Source: Citrus sinensis (Eukaryota > Streptophyta > Magnoliopsida > Sapindales > Rutaceae). From it: 64,000 bases of DNA. Where the stretch lies: contig NC_068563.1 in NCBI RefSeq assembly GCF_022201045.2, forward strand, positions 29,423,001-29,487,000. Direction: 5' to 3'. The position numbers and the translations under genes were made by a program. This document shows positions 53,438 to 64,000 of this stretch, in pieces; position 1 is the stretch's first letter; the number at the start of each line of letters is the position of its first letter. The notes below the pieces were generated by a model. That model was not told the origin of the DNA. It did not search any database and saw only the letters and a list, made by a program, of their open reading frames with translations.

Positions 53438-53986
53438 TTAACGAGAGAAGGCATAAAGCACTAGGCCAACATAAATAGCAAGTGCCAAAGGGACTAAAGT
53501 CACGAGAGGAGATATTGCAGCCAAAGTGTGAAAACTCTTGCAACCCAAGACCCCCAACTTAATTTGAACCATATTCACCAGTGCCATCGTCAAGAACCCG
53601 CATCCGAAGACCGACCCGACAGCAGAAACGAGTATCCCAAAGCGTAAAACCATTAGGTTCACACGCAGAATAGTCATACTAAGGCCGCGTTCTTCATATT
53701 CTCTGTTACCATTAGCAATCTTGATGGCTTGTTTTAGAGCTGAGGCAATGAGGCTAGAGAAGAGGAAGGAGCTGAAGGAGTACACGTGGCATGAGACTAA
53801 GTTCTCAGCAATGGCGAGCCCTGCGGAACATGAACCGGAGACGAGGGTGGCGGCGGGATCAGGATACAACGTTAGGCCGAGGAAGAGTCCTAACGTGAAC
53901 AACGAATTAACGTGAATGATGCCATCTAATGCCATAATGTGGATGGTGGTGGTGCTTAATTTCCGATGTGGCATTACATTGGCCAT
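53438..53986 (-). CDS. Four-pass membrane protein, MEE60-like
   Basis: Single exon, 182 aa from the ATG at 53986. That Met is chosen because the family-type region begins shortly after it (A-L-D-G-I-I-H-V-N-S-L-F-T). The upstream in-frame ATG at 54145 would add 53 residues without matching features and runs next to a tRNA-derived relic. Four hydrophobic segments lie at about residues 27-45, 64-88, 116-143 and 155-178. The central loop is basic and Glu-rich (K-I-A-N-G-N-R-E-Y-E-E-R-G). It resembles the plant MEE60 (maternal effect embryo arrest 60) group of uncharacterised integral membrane proteins; the assignment is from memory. No biochemical function is known. Confidence 0.7.
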   Translation of the reverse strand: MANVMPHRKLSTTTIHIMALDGIIHVNSLFTLGLFLGLTLYPDPAATLVSGSCSAGLAIAENLVSCHVYSFSSFLFSSLIASALKQAIKIANGNREYEERGLSMTILRVNLMVLRFGILVSAVGSVFGCGFLTMALVNMVQIKLGVLGCKSFHTLAAISPLVTLVPLALAIYVGLVLYAFSR

Positions 53987-54154
53987 TTTTTTGAGGAGCT
54001 GAAAGTGGGAAGGAATGTAAGAAACGTGCAACACGTTTGCTGGTTTTATAAAACCAAAGCTTTTTTTTTTGTTAGTTATAAGATGTTGCAAGCAATGCAG
54101 GCGTGGCGTTGAAGATAGAAAGTTGTTAAAATTTGAATGGGACATAACGTGTCT

Positions 54155-54222
54155 TCGCGGGCAAGGGACGGACTCGAACCCGGGTCACCCGCGTGACAGG
54201 CCGGACTACTTACATTATTGAC
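54155..54222 (-). pseudogene. tRNA-Asp-derived relic (pseudo-tRNA or SINE head)
   Basis: On the minus strand the sequence matches the 3' two thirds of plant tRNA-Asp. The anticodon loop CTGTCAC (GTC anticodon at 54195-54197), the following GCGGGTGACCCG, and the B box GGTTCGAGTCC (54170-54180) are all present. The 5' third is much altered, and the 3' acceptor side (CCGTCCCTTGCCCGCG) no longer pairs with a proper 5' strand. It is therefore not a functional tRNA gene. Either a decayed tRNA-Asp gene or the head of a tRNA-derived SINE fits. Confidence 0.7.
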
Positions 54223-54393
54223 AGGAGAATGGTCGGTGATGTAACTACAACTATTATTTAAAAATAATATCTTGAAGAACTCTAGCGACCAATGGTGGTG
54301 CTTTTGTAAACCACAGAAGCGTTGACTTAGTTTTCCAACTTGGTTGTCAATAAAATGATCTCTGTAAAGAGACCTTGGCATAAGTTATAACTT

Positions 54394-55302
54394 ATGGCTG
54401 AAGAAGAAGTGAAGCTCTATGGCACATGGGTAAGCCCTTTTAGTCGCAGAATCGAGCTTGCACTGAAACTGAAAGGGGTTCCGTTTGAGTACATAGGAGT
54501 AGATCTGTCCAACAAGAGTCCTGAACTTCTGAAATACAATCCAATTCACAAGAAAATCCCAGTGCTTGTACACAATGGCAAATCAATTGTTGAATCTCTA
54601 ATCATTCTCGAGTACATCGACGACACGTGGAAGAATAATCCTATTTTGCCTCGAGATCCTCATCAAAGAGCCGTGGCTCGCTTCTGGGCTAAGTTCATCG
54701 ACGAAAAGGTTAGTTCCCCCCTTCCCCCCGGTTTTAACTTTCCAAATTTCCAAGTAGCTAAAGCATTTAACGGCCAGTGATGGAGCTAAACTTTTAAAAG
54801 AATCGGGGGAAAATTTTTTTTTTCCCAAGCCCAAGTGTTTTGATTAAATTTTCAATTAATATACTCATAAAAATCGTTAAATTTAAACTTAACAAGGAGT
54901 GATTGAATTTCCATTTTATGTCTGATTCATGTATGCAATGTGCAGCTGTTGGCAACAGGAATGAAGGCCAGTTTAGCTGAAGGGAAGGAGAAAGAGCTGT
55001 TGAATGAAGAAATACTTGAGCAGATGAAATTGCTGGAGAATGAACTCAATGGAAAAGACTTCTTTGGAGGTGAGGCGATTGGGCTTGTTGACATTGTTGC
55101 AACTGTGGTCGCATTTTGGTTCCCAGTAAGCCATGAAGTTCTTGGAGTAGAAGTAATCACTCAGGAAAAGTTTCCAGTTTTACTCAAATGGATTGGGAAG
55201 CTTCAAGAGATTGATGTGGTGAGCCAAAGCCGACCTCCAAGAGAGAAGCATGTTGCTCATGTTAGAGCTCGCATGGAAGGCCTCAATTCAGGTTCAAAGT
55301 AA
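54394..55302 (+). CDS. GSTU: Tau-class glutathione S-transferase, copy 1
   Basis: Exons 54394-54708 and 54946-55302 with a phase-0 GT-AG intron of 237 bp; 223 aa. This is a cytosolic plant GST that conjugates glutathione to electrophiles. The thioredoxin-like N-domain includes the catalytic Ser in S-P-F-S-R-R near residue 15, K-K-I-P-V-L-V-H near 53-60 and the glutathione-binding E-S near 67-68. The helical C-domain follows. Compared with copies 2 and 4 it has an extra Glu at the start (M-A-E-E-E-V), G-V-D instead of E-E-D near residue 38, and lacks the roughly 100-bp leader they share. Its intron is about 115 bp longer, with a CAGTGATGGAGC stretch that could be a transposon remnant. Complete and likely functional. 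Confidence 0.92.
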
Positions 55303-56285
55303 AGCGTTTTGTTGGGGATCATAAGTCATAACCCCTCATCTCCTCTGCTTTATGATTGGGTTAGCTCTCTCTCTCTCTCTGTTTGTACGATTGTATGTTC
55401 AATTTTATTGATATGAATAAAAGACTGGCATAGCTAGAGCTTGTGCAAACTAACCTTTGATATGTGTAAATGCCCTAATATAACATCTCGTCACGTCTCA
55501 AAAATATTCCAAGATCATACTAAGAAATCACAGTGAATACTGTAAAAAGAAGGATTGAATCCCCTTAACACGTGTCTAACACAATACCGCGTTATCTGTA
55601 AAAACTATTCCAAGATTATATCCAGAAATCACAGTGAATATTATAACACAAATATTCCCGCGTGACATTTGGGAATAATCACCAATATACATACTACAAC
55701 GACTTCGTTATTGGTCAACTAATTACTGTTTTTGATAACCAACAAAAGTGTTAAAATCACTGCAACCTAGAAGAATTACATTGTTGGTTTGAGAAAAAGT
55801 AAATTACATTGTTCTAGCCTGATTTTGGGAAGATCGGCTAGAACGTCTAATTTTTTTATAGTACTATGACAGATCAATTAGAAACTTGATACTATTATCC
55901 GCATCAAATTATATGGAATTATCGATCATAAAAGAGATCGAACTAGAATCTTACTTGAATCATATTCGACTCATCTTATACTTCTACAAAATTATAAATC
56001 AATAATTGCTCATACCCATATGAATCATTGCTAATTATTTAGCTATCGAATCAAGTCAAATGCTCTACTATATTATAGATGCGGTAGACGCATTATCCAG
56101 GCATATTCTTTCGCATGACCAAAGCACATACGTTCATACTTCATACTATCATCATCAAACACGTCACCAAGAATATTTACAAAGCTAACGTTAAACGGAT
56201 TACTTTTTGAAGTCGTTTGATTTAATTAACACAAATTTCCTATCTTGGTTGTTAAGAAATCTTTGTCAAGCAAGAGTAAGAGTTC
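55303..56285. other. Intergenic region between GST copies 1 and 2
   Basis: The right half (about 56040 onward) is the GST copy 2 promoter and is homologous, in inverse orientation, to the region upstream of GST copy 4 (about 60420-60640). A short CT microsatellite follows the copy 1 stop near 55369-55382. Nothing else recognised. Confidence 0.55.
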
Positions 56286-56293
56286 TATAAAAG
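56286..56293 (+). promoter_or_regulatory. TATA box of GST copy 2
   Basis: TATAAAAG, 77 bp upstream of the ATG at 56363. The homologous position upstream of GST copy 4 reads CACGAAAG, so that copy appears to have lost this element. Confidence 0.55.
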
Positions 56294-56335
56294 TTACCGA
56301 CTTCACTGCACAAGGCACCGCAACAAAAACTCTAA

Positions 56336-57145
<810 letters not shown>

Positions 57146-57900
57146 GGAAACTTCAGTGTCTTGATGGGATCAGACCCCGGATATGCTCTGTCTTGTGACC
57201 ATGTGTTTGCATCACGCGTTTTAGCTCTATGTCGGCATTTGGTGAGACTGAGTCTTCAATCTTATGTAGTAAAATCAAAATAAATTTCCAAGCAACTGGA
57301 GCATTAAAATAAGCTCCCAAAGCTACACTCTCATAAATGCTTCCTCTCCGTGGTCTTGTGGATTTAATTTAAAGCAAGAATACACTTTACTATCTTAGCA
57401 AAACAAGGACAGAATGCAATGAGATACTATTATTTCATTCAGCATAAAAGCTTTAAAAGATGCTATAATCCCTTAAATCAGGCATTGACTGTTTCCATAA
57501 GAAAGCATAGTACTAGCTCCAGCTGTAACATTTTTTAATCTAATGACTGCATGTTTATCTGCCTAAAAAGACTTGTTCTTATCCTCGAATAAGCTTCCAT
57601 CCTTTTCTCATTCATAGTTGTAAACGCACCGGAGTTCAGCATTCTTGCATTCCTCCTAATTCACTCTTTCTTACAGGCATTTCGTCAAACAATAATGAAT
57701 TTTAATCAAACACTTGACTTATGCAACATTTGCAATCGATTTTAATGCTCTCCACTGGAGATTTTACAGATAAATAACAAACAGGAGTCACGATAGAGCT
57801 ACCTCTGACTCGTTATATACCTCTAGTAAAGTATAAATTATAAATTGCTAAAATCCACCAACTGTTGCCAGTACTTATTTACAGCAGTAGTCAATGCACT
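57146..57900. other. Spacer after GST copy 2
   Basis: No gene supported. Its end (about 57905-57935) matches the GST promoter block (TTAATACAATTTCCAATCTTG) and leads into the GST relic. Confidence 0.45.
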
Positions 57901-57904
57901 ATTG

Positions 57905-58510
57905 CATTTGATTAAATTAATACAATTTCCAATCTTGCATGTAAAGAAAATGAAAATAATATTTTCACAACAGCTTGAAAACAAAGAATCATTCAATGGA
58001 TCAGTTTGTCTCCACGAAAATGTTGACTTTAAACTATTCAATGGAATAGCCGAAGAACTGAAGCCAAGCCCTTTTAGTAGTGGAAATGGAGCTGGCACTG
58101 AAACTGAAAGGGGTTTCCCTTTCAGCACATAGAAGAAGACTTGTCAGAAAAGAATCGTGAGCTTTTAAAGTACAACCCAGTTCGCACGAAAATCCCTGTG
58201 CTTATTCACAATAGCAAACCAATTGCTGAGTCACAAATCATTCTTGAGTACATGGATGAGAAATGGAAGAAAGAATAATCCCATATTGCCTGCTGAAAAC
58301 ATCCAATTCGTTACATTAAAACTACTTCCATAAGCTTTGCCTGCTGAAAGCCTGAAACCATACGCCTCAAATGTGCTTCCAAGTGATATGAAGTCACTTG
58401 ATGACAATATAATCCACTTCTTCTCTTCCTTCATGATTCTGTATTCGCATTCTGAGTTTAGCTCTGTGTATTGTACTTGCTGAGATTGTATGTTCAATCT
58501 ATTAGATATA
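57905..58510 (+). pseudogene. GST tau relic, copy 3
   Basis: A promoter fragment at about 57905-57935 is followed by exon 1 pieces at 58045-58285. These correspond to S-P-F-S...L-A-L-K-L-K-G-V-P, then E-D-L-S...L-L-K-Y-N-P and [22 protein letters not shown]. The order is right but frames are broken, including a small gap near the start and an extra run after W-K. Most of exon 2 is missing. A piece of its end and 3' UTR is visible at about 58365-58400 (L-K-x-A-S-K then stop). A decayed tandem copy. Confidence 0.82.
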
Positions 58511-59468
58511 TTAAAGCCTGTTTTGCTGCATTAAAACTACCTCATCAGTAAACTTTTTTCACTCCATGAAGTAAAATTGTGAGTTAAAGTGATTTAATCC
58601 ATAATATGAATGTGATGATGGTTGGTCGACTTTAGATGCCAGATGGAAGTGGTGTTTACTAAGCAAAATTAAGCTTGGAATTAGAAATTATTTGAGGTTC
58701 AGTCACTAGAAGATTGCTGTAAAGTCGCGTTCAGCTTTCAATTTCTTGTTTGTACTAAACAAATTAGAATGGTTCCGGCAGTTTCAATTGACTTTTTGTT
58801 GACAAAGTCATATTTGTTGCTTTCATTACAGTTTGAAGAATATCATTGGAGCTACTGAATATGAAATTCATCCGTCAACTTCTGCATTTTGCCACTTTGT
58901 AGTATGTATGCTTGTCAAAGAGGTTATTCAAAGCTTTGTTGATTTTTTCATTAGATTTTTTCTCATATGTATTACAGGTTGCATATTCTGAGGAAGTGTT
59001 ACCGACAAAGGTGCGCATGTTGCTTCAGTATAGCCTCTGAACTAGTTTTTTCCCAAGTTGATTACAGAGGGAATCACAAAGTTAATTTGGAAATCTCCCT
59101 TTTAAGTTTTAAGTGATGCTCTAAAAATGGCTGAAGAATTGTCACCTATCACTTAAATTTCATTTGCTAGAGTTGTTAAAGATAAGGTACGTTAGAGAAG
59201 TGCCACTAGGGATGTGTTTAGGAACTGAAAGCCGCTTAATACTCACTTTACACTGCTATTAAATAATAAATAGAAATTGCTTAAACCCCTGGATTATTCA
59301 AAGGCACCAATGCAACTGTGGATAAGTAAACTCACAAAGTGCTAAGAAGGCATGTTATTTACTATATCTACTGGGACTGACATAGAGCTAAAACACATGA
59401 TGCAAATACATAATCATAAAGCAGAGGAGATGAGGGCAATGATGCCATCAAGTCACTAAAAATTTCTT
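58511..59468. other. Spacer between the GST relic and GST copy 4
   Basis: AT-rich, no supported gene or repeat. The last part is the 3' flank of copy 4. Confidence 0.45.
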
Positions 59469-60294
59469 TCACTTGGAAGCAGATTTGAGGTCTTCAATGC
59501 GAGCTTTAACATAGGCAAGATGCTTCTCTCTTGGAGGTCGGCATTCGTTAACCACATCAATCTCTGTGATCTTCCGAATCCATTTGAACAAAACTGGAAA
59601 CTTTTCTTCAGTGAATGTGTCTACTCCAAGAACTTCTTGTGTCAACGGGAACCAAATTGCCACAACAATTGCAACTATGTCAACAAACCCAATAGTTTCA
59701 CCTCCAAAGAAATCTTTTCCATTGAGCTCATTCTCCAGGAATTCCATCTGCTGGAAGAATTCTTCAGTCACAAGCTCTCTCTCTTTCCCTTCAGCAAAAT
59801 TAGCCTTCATTCTCGTCGCCAATACCTGCGTTCAAGAATCAAACATAGCGCTTTTATTTTACCACTCTTACGAATTAGAATTACTGGCTGTTAAGTGTAA
59901 ACAGAAACACGACGGTTACAAAAAATACGCTGTACCAAATAGAGTTTTAAGGTGTGTCTGGACTCTAGACTCTGGAGCTTACCTTCTCATCAATGAACTT
60001 GCCCCAAAAGCGAGCCATGGCTCTTTGATAAGGATCCTGAGGCAAAATGGGATTGTTATTCCATATCTCATCGATGTATTCAAGAATGACTTGTGACTCA
60101 GCTATTGGTTTGCTATTGTGTACAAGCACAGGAATTTTCTTGTGAGCTGGATTGTATTTAAGAAGTTCAGGACTCTTGTTGGACAAGTCTTCTTCTATGT
60201 ACTCAAAGGGAACGCCTTTCAGTTTCAGTGCGAGCTCGATTCTGCGACTAAAAGGGCTTGACCATGTGCCATAAAGCTTCACTTCTTCAGCCAT
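59469..60294 (-). CDS. GSTU: Tau-class glutathione S-transferase, copy 4
   Basis: Exon 1 is 60294-59983 and exon 2 is 59825-59469, with a phase-0 GT-AG intron of 157 bp; 222 aa. N-domain motifs are intact: S-S-P-F-S-R-R with catalytic Ser, K-K-I-P-V-L-V-H, and A-E-S for the glutathione site. The C-domain is full length and ends L-K-S-A-S-K. It differs from copies 1 and 2 by S-S for V-S before the P-F-S motif and by N-S-K for N-G-K. About 600 bp of promoter and leader are homologous to copy 2, in inverse orientation, including the CTCTAAATCTCTCTTAGAAG leader block. Copies 2 and 4 therefore form an inverted duplicate. Complete and likely functional; the TATA position is altered. Confidence 0.92.
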
Positions 60295-60779
60295 GGTTAA
60301 AGTTTTGCACTTCTAAGAGAGATTTAGAGGGTTCTGTTTGTGTTTTGTGGTGCTTTGCGCAGTTATAACTTGGGTTACTTTCGTGAAGCTCTTTTTCTTG
60401 TTTGACAAAAATTTCTTGCCAACCAAGATTGGAAATTTGTATAAATTAAATCAAATGGCTTGAAGTCAACGTTTTCGTGGACACAAAGTGATCCGTTAAA
60501 TGATGCTTAGTTTTCTAAATCTTATCAATGACGTGCATGCTTACTGCTAGTATAAAGTATGAACGCATGTGCTTTGCTCAGGCTATAGAATATACTTTGA
60601 ATATGCCTTAATGGTGCGTCTACCTCTTCCACATTTAGTGCAGTTGACTTGATTCTATAACTAATTGATTAGCAATGGTGAACCGACAATTCGTCTTGAT
60701 TCAATGACTAATTCTTAGTACAACTCGCTCATATCAGAACCGTCCGAATTCAATGAAATCACATCAATGTTGGAGTACC
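60295..60779. other. Promoter region of GST copy 4
   Basis: Homologous in inverse orientation to 56040-56360 upstream of GST copy 2; shared blocks include GCACAT(A/G)CGTTCATACTT and the TTTGATTTAATT stretch. No gene. Confidence 0.6.
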
Positions 60780-60980
60780 CAATGAAGCCCTCAAATCTGC
60801 TTACAAGTGATATGAAGTTGCTGTGGCATGCTTGAGGCTCGTACAAGCAAAAAGAGTGGAAGCAAAAGGGCATTGGAAGAAGCTTCTTAACAGCTGAAAA
60901 TGCTTGAAGGTCAGCTGAAATGCAAGAGTTTCTTTGGAGGTGATACCTTAGGGTATTTAGACATTGTTGGGATTATGAAG
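60780..60980 (+). pseudogene. GST tau relic, exon 2 pieces
   Basis: At 60785-60810 there is a C-terminal piece (L-K-S-A-x-K then stop, followed by 3' UTR-like sequence also seen at 58.38 kb). At about 60826-60975 there is an internal exon 2 piece with L-K-M-L-E-x-Q-L and F-F-G-G-D-T-L-G-Y-L-D-I-V-G. The order is scrambled relative to a real gene. The piece abuts the exon 1 relic that follows. Confidence 0.7.
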
Positions 60981-61680
60981 GGCAAGAAGTGAAAGCTGTT
61001 TGGAACATGGGCACGCATATCCTATCAAACGACTAAATAGTCCTGAAACTAAATGGGACACAAATTGAAAACATAGAAGAGGATTTGTCATTTTCTTCTC
61101 AAATACAACCCCATTCATAAAAAGGTTCCTTGTCTTATGCACGGAGAATTCTCAGTTGCAAAATCACTAGTTATTCTTGAATATGTCAATGAGACATGGA
61201 AAAATAATCCCAATAAGCCTCAGGATCCAAACGCGGGAGCCATGGCACGCTTCTAGGCCAAGTGTATAGTTGAGAAGGTAAACTTCGAACGTAGTGTTCA
61301 AGGCCAGTTGGTTCCAACCTCTAATAAAAAAAAATCGCATGGCTTTTGTTCGGTTTTGTAGCTTTTGCGGGCAGTGCTTGAAGCTCTTACAAGCAAAGAG
61401 AATGGGCGCAAAAAGGCCATTGGAAGAAGCTTCTCCGCAGCTGAAAATGCTTGAAAGTCACCTTAAGATACTATAGGGTATTTGGCCATTGGTGGGATTG
61501 TGGTGTAATTGGTCTGGAATCATGCAAGAAGCCATAAAGGTAGAGCTAATAAATGGAGAATTTTTTTTCCATTTTACACAATTGGATAGCATAGTGCTTG
61601 GCATTGCCATAATCCTAATCCAAGAGCACCTGCCTCCAAGAGAAAAGGTACTTGCATATGTATGCCCAATAAGCCATTGA
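60981..61680 (+). pseudogene. GST tau relic with exon 1 and exon 2 pieces
   Basis: Exon 1 remains at about 60981-61278. It starts K-V-K-L-F-G-T-W with frame breaks, then E-D-L-S, then Y-N-P-x-H-K-K-V-P, V-I-L-E-Y-V-N-E-T-W-K-N-N-P, then A-M-A-R-F with a stop in place of Trp. Exon 2 pieces follow at about 61350-61475 (A-L-E-E-A-S-P-Q-L-K-M-L-E) and about 61590-61665, ending with P-P-R-E-K. The coding capacity is lost. It shares A-L-E-E-A-S-x-Q-L-K-M-L-E with the previous relic, so the two derive from a second GST subtype not represented by the whole copies here. Confidence 0.78.
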
Positions 61681-61959
61681 TAAGAAGTTACTTTCATTCA
61701 AATCATATGCAAGTTAGTTATGGCAATTATAGATGTCTATGTATTGTAGTAACTAAATTAAACAAAGAAAGTTACCAATGTTACAAAAACGCTTATGATT
61801 GAGTTGATGTACACTTATTGACACTAGAAAAAAAAGTAACACCTTGTGAAAATAACCTTGTAAGAGCATATATACGAAGTAAAACACCAGCAAAGAAAAG
61901 ACAGCACAAATTATTACCAATTATATAAGCAAGATTAGATTTGTTCAGAACTTGTGAAA

Positions 61960-62730
61960 TCAGATTCCATGAGCAGCACTTGGATCCTTGACAATGGTCA
62001 CCGGGCAACTTGCATTTGCCAACACATGGTTGCTTACACTACCAAGCAGCACCCTATATTTAAATTTCAATAAACTCCATTGTCACTAAATTAAGTTTAT
62101 TTTGCTTAAGTTAGCAGATTAGAGAAAAATTAAACAAACAATTGATATACCTTTGGATAGTGCCAAGACCTCTGCTGCCCATGACCAAAGAATCAAGCTT
62201 CATAGCTTCAACAGCCTCACAAAGCTTGTCTCTAGCATCACCCCAGTACAATTTTGCTACAACACTCACCTATAAACAAATCCACACACAGAATTAAAAT
62301 TAAAACAAAACCCCCCCCCCCCCCCCAAATAAAATAAAAAAACCAAAAAAAAAGAAAAAAGAACTAACATGTTTCTGCTTAGAAGCAGCATCAAGCATAT
62401 CCAAAACGTCTTGATCAAGATCAACTTCATATTGCTTCATCACCTCTTGGTCGCGAAACTCCTCCAATGGAATCAAAGCTACCCCGAAAATTCATTAGAA
62501 AAATTAACAAAAAAAAAATTAAAGAACTATATAAAATGATTAAAGTGCTTACGTGAGCCGGTGTCGGACCAGAGAAGGTTGCGGGATTCATCATCTTGGG
62601 GAAGCTTAATATGAATGATGTAAAGGGTGTCACCTTTTTCTAGCAAATTATCAATTGCCCATTTGAGAGCTAATTTGCTTCCCTTTGAGAAGTCCAAAGC
62701 TACACCTATGCTCCTATTATTTGATGCCAT
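61960..62730 (-). CDS. Universal stress protein (UspA fold)
   Basis: Four exons: 62730-62553, 62478-62369, 62269-62151, 62053-61960; 166 aa. It is a plant USP domain protein, a small cytosolic alpha/beta fold that usually binds ATP and dimerises. The N-terminal strand reads [10 protein letters not shown]. The ATP-binding loop is complete: [18 protein letters not shown] near residues 122-139, matching G-2x-G-9x-G-S. The C-terminal strand reads C-P-V-T-I-V-K. Intron phases sum correctly to a single frame. Plant USPs respond to hypoxia, drought and salt; which stress applies here is not visible. The intron after exon 2 contains a C homopolymer. Confidence 0.9.
62311..62326. repeat. Poly-C homopolymer in a USP intron
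   Basis: A run of about 16 C between A-rich tracts inside intron 2 of the USP gene. Likely length-variable. Confidence 0.8.
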
Positions 62731-64000
62731 TTTGAAAAAAAAAAATTAATTTGTTTAGGGTTTTCCAATCACTTGAGATACAGGAGTCAAAAGCGATGCA
62801 GAAGAAGGGAAGGTCATATCAACTCCTGCTTCTGACCTTTTCCATTGTTTTTCCTGCACGTGTGAGGAGTTACACTTGTAACAGAGCAATAATTGAATTA
62901 TCCAATGCGAACCGAACCGATCCCAACCCGGTCCCCCAACAAAAAAGTATATATCAAAATCAAGAAAGAAAATTAAAATATATTTTGTTTTTAAGGCAAG
63001 GGGTGGCAATATCTAAATTTATATTTTAATCCGATTAGTTTTAAAACTTAAACTCGAGTGGTTAGTTAAATAAGATCATTTGAAACCACTCAATCATGTC
63101 CTGACGTTATATTATATAACACATTCTTAATTTTATTTTTTTTTAGATTTTATTTTTTATAATGAAAAATTTATCTTGTTTTGGGGCTATAAGGTAGCCG
63201 GAGTTGTCCAAAGTCTTAACAGCCAGTCCAGTCAGATAGTCAACTGACATGGAAAGATAGGCACATAAACCTAACAAGCTTCTATCTCTAAATGTGTATG
63301 TCTTTGATTATCTAACAATTGAGGCTCTATCTACTTTTCATGCTGGTTGGACGTCAACGTATAGCCTACGATGTCTGTTGTTTTTTCAGTCATTTGTAGA
63401 CAAGTAGCTAGTCAGGTATTTGCCATTTTCATGGGCTTTAATTTCTTCATAAATAAGAAAAATCGGTATACAACATGTCACGGCAAAAGTCTGAAGTACG
63501 TCTATCATGCAACATTTCCATTACAATAATTCACTAAATTTTCATCATATAGTTGCAATAAATGTATATGTAATTTTTTGTATATTTATTGTCAGAAATT
63601 AGTCACAATCTTTTAAATGAGTTTTATCATAGCACAAGTTAAATATAAAATTTTTAGGTTATTTTTATCGTCAAGAGGACCAATCCTTTTAAAGCAAATG
63701 AGATATTAATACTTTACTAATAAGATAATTTCTTATCATATCACTTTATTACCAAAAAGTTTTCTCGCAATCACTTGTTCTCACTTAATGTCTCGACTTT
63801 TATCATTTTACTATCAAATTGTTAATTCCATTAAAAAATTACTGATGTCATAAGAGCATTTTAGAAATTTCAGTATACTAAGCAAAAAAGTATTATACTA
63901 TTTACAATTATATCAGTTGATTATTTTAGGTATATATATAAAAGAAAATCAATTAATAAAAAGCTTTATCTCTTTGTATCTAATTAATTTGTCCTTTTTT
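62731..64000. other. AT-rich intergenic DNA at the right edge
   Basis: The first 100-200 bases are the USP promoter. The rest is AT-rich with many short T and A tracts. No gene, transposon end or repeat was recognised; open frames at 62751-63029 overlap on both strands and lack domains. Confidence 0.5.

Noticed and set aside
53987-54145. Longer MEE60-like protein starting at the ATG at 54145
   Set aside because: The extra 53 residues have no family resemblance and lie beside the tRNA-derived relic. The ATG at 53986 begins shortly before the conserved region.
54155-54222. Functional tRNA-Asp gene
   Set aside because: The acceptor stem and D-arm region do not fold, so only the anticodon and T-arm portions are credible.

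Overview
This window is nuclear DNA from a flowering plant. The genes have spliced GT-AG or GC-AG introns, the intergenic DNA is very AT-rich, and there are LINE, hAT-type, LTR and tRNA-derived remnants. The gene families (UGT76-type glucosyltransferases, cucumisin-like subtilases, tau-class GSTs, a PPR protein, a plant universal stress protein) point to a eudicot. My best guess from the protein flavour is a rosid such as Citrus, but that is an impression and not a measurement.

Layout from left to right: a Copia reverse-transcriptase fossil (about 0.8 kb); Elongin C (+, 2.4-3.75 kb); three tandem two-exon UGT76-like glucosyltransferase genes (all -, 4.7-12.75 kb); a truncated LINE with zf-RVT and RNase H parts (-, 13.7-14.8 kb) next to a decayed UGT intron; a large array of ten-exon cucumisin-like subtilase genes (16.4-44.5 kb); a short PPR protein of the THA8-like type (+, 45.0-46.0 kb); a small serine-rich SIS-like protein in five exons (+, 48.7-50.0 kb); a single-exon GT4 glycosyltransferase (-, 51.4-52.8 kb); a four-pass MEE60-like membrane protein (-, 53.4-54.0 kb); a tau-class GST cluster with two whole genes, one frameshifted gene and at least three decayed pieces (54.4-61.7 kb); and a universal stress protein (-, 62.0-62.7 kb).

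The subtilase array has copies 1-4 on + and copies 5-6 on -, so copies 4 and 5 converge. All six share the same ten exons and intron phases. Copies 1-5 read as whole proteins of 724-740 aa. Copy 6 is a pseudogene hit by two solo LTRs of one family in opposite orientation, and it also has an in-frame stop. Subtilase relics remain at about 25.25-26.1 kb and 44.8-44.9 kb, and a relic of the neighbouring PPR gene sits between copies 4 and 5, which records how the array was rearranged. Intron 1 has a GC donor in copies 1, 2, 5 and 6 and a GT donor in copies 3 and 4.

The single-copy genes flanking the array (Elongin C, SIS-like, GT4) recall, from memory, the gene order around the SBT4 subtilase cluster on Arabidopsis chromosome 5 (At5g59070 to At5g59140). 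The window therefore looks like a conserved neighbourhood into which tandem families (UGT, subtilase, GST) have expanded. I see no sign of one metabolic pathway or a novel multi-gene system. The notable content is array evolution: splice-donor switching, drift around the protease active site, and a record of rearrangement in relics. Exon coordinates were derived by eye from splice consensus, homology between copies and frame arithmetic; no transcript data were available.
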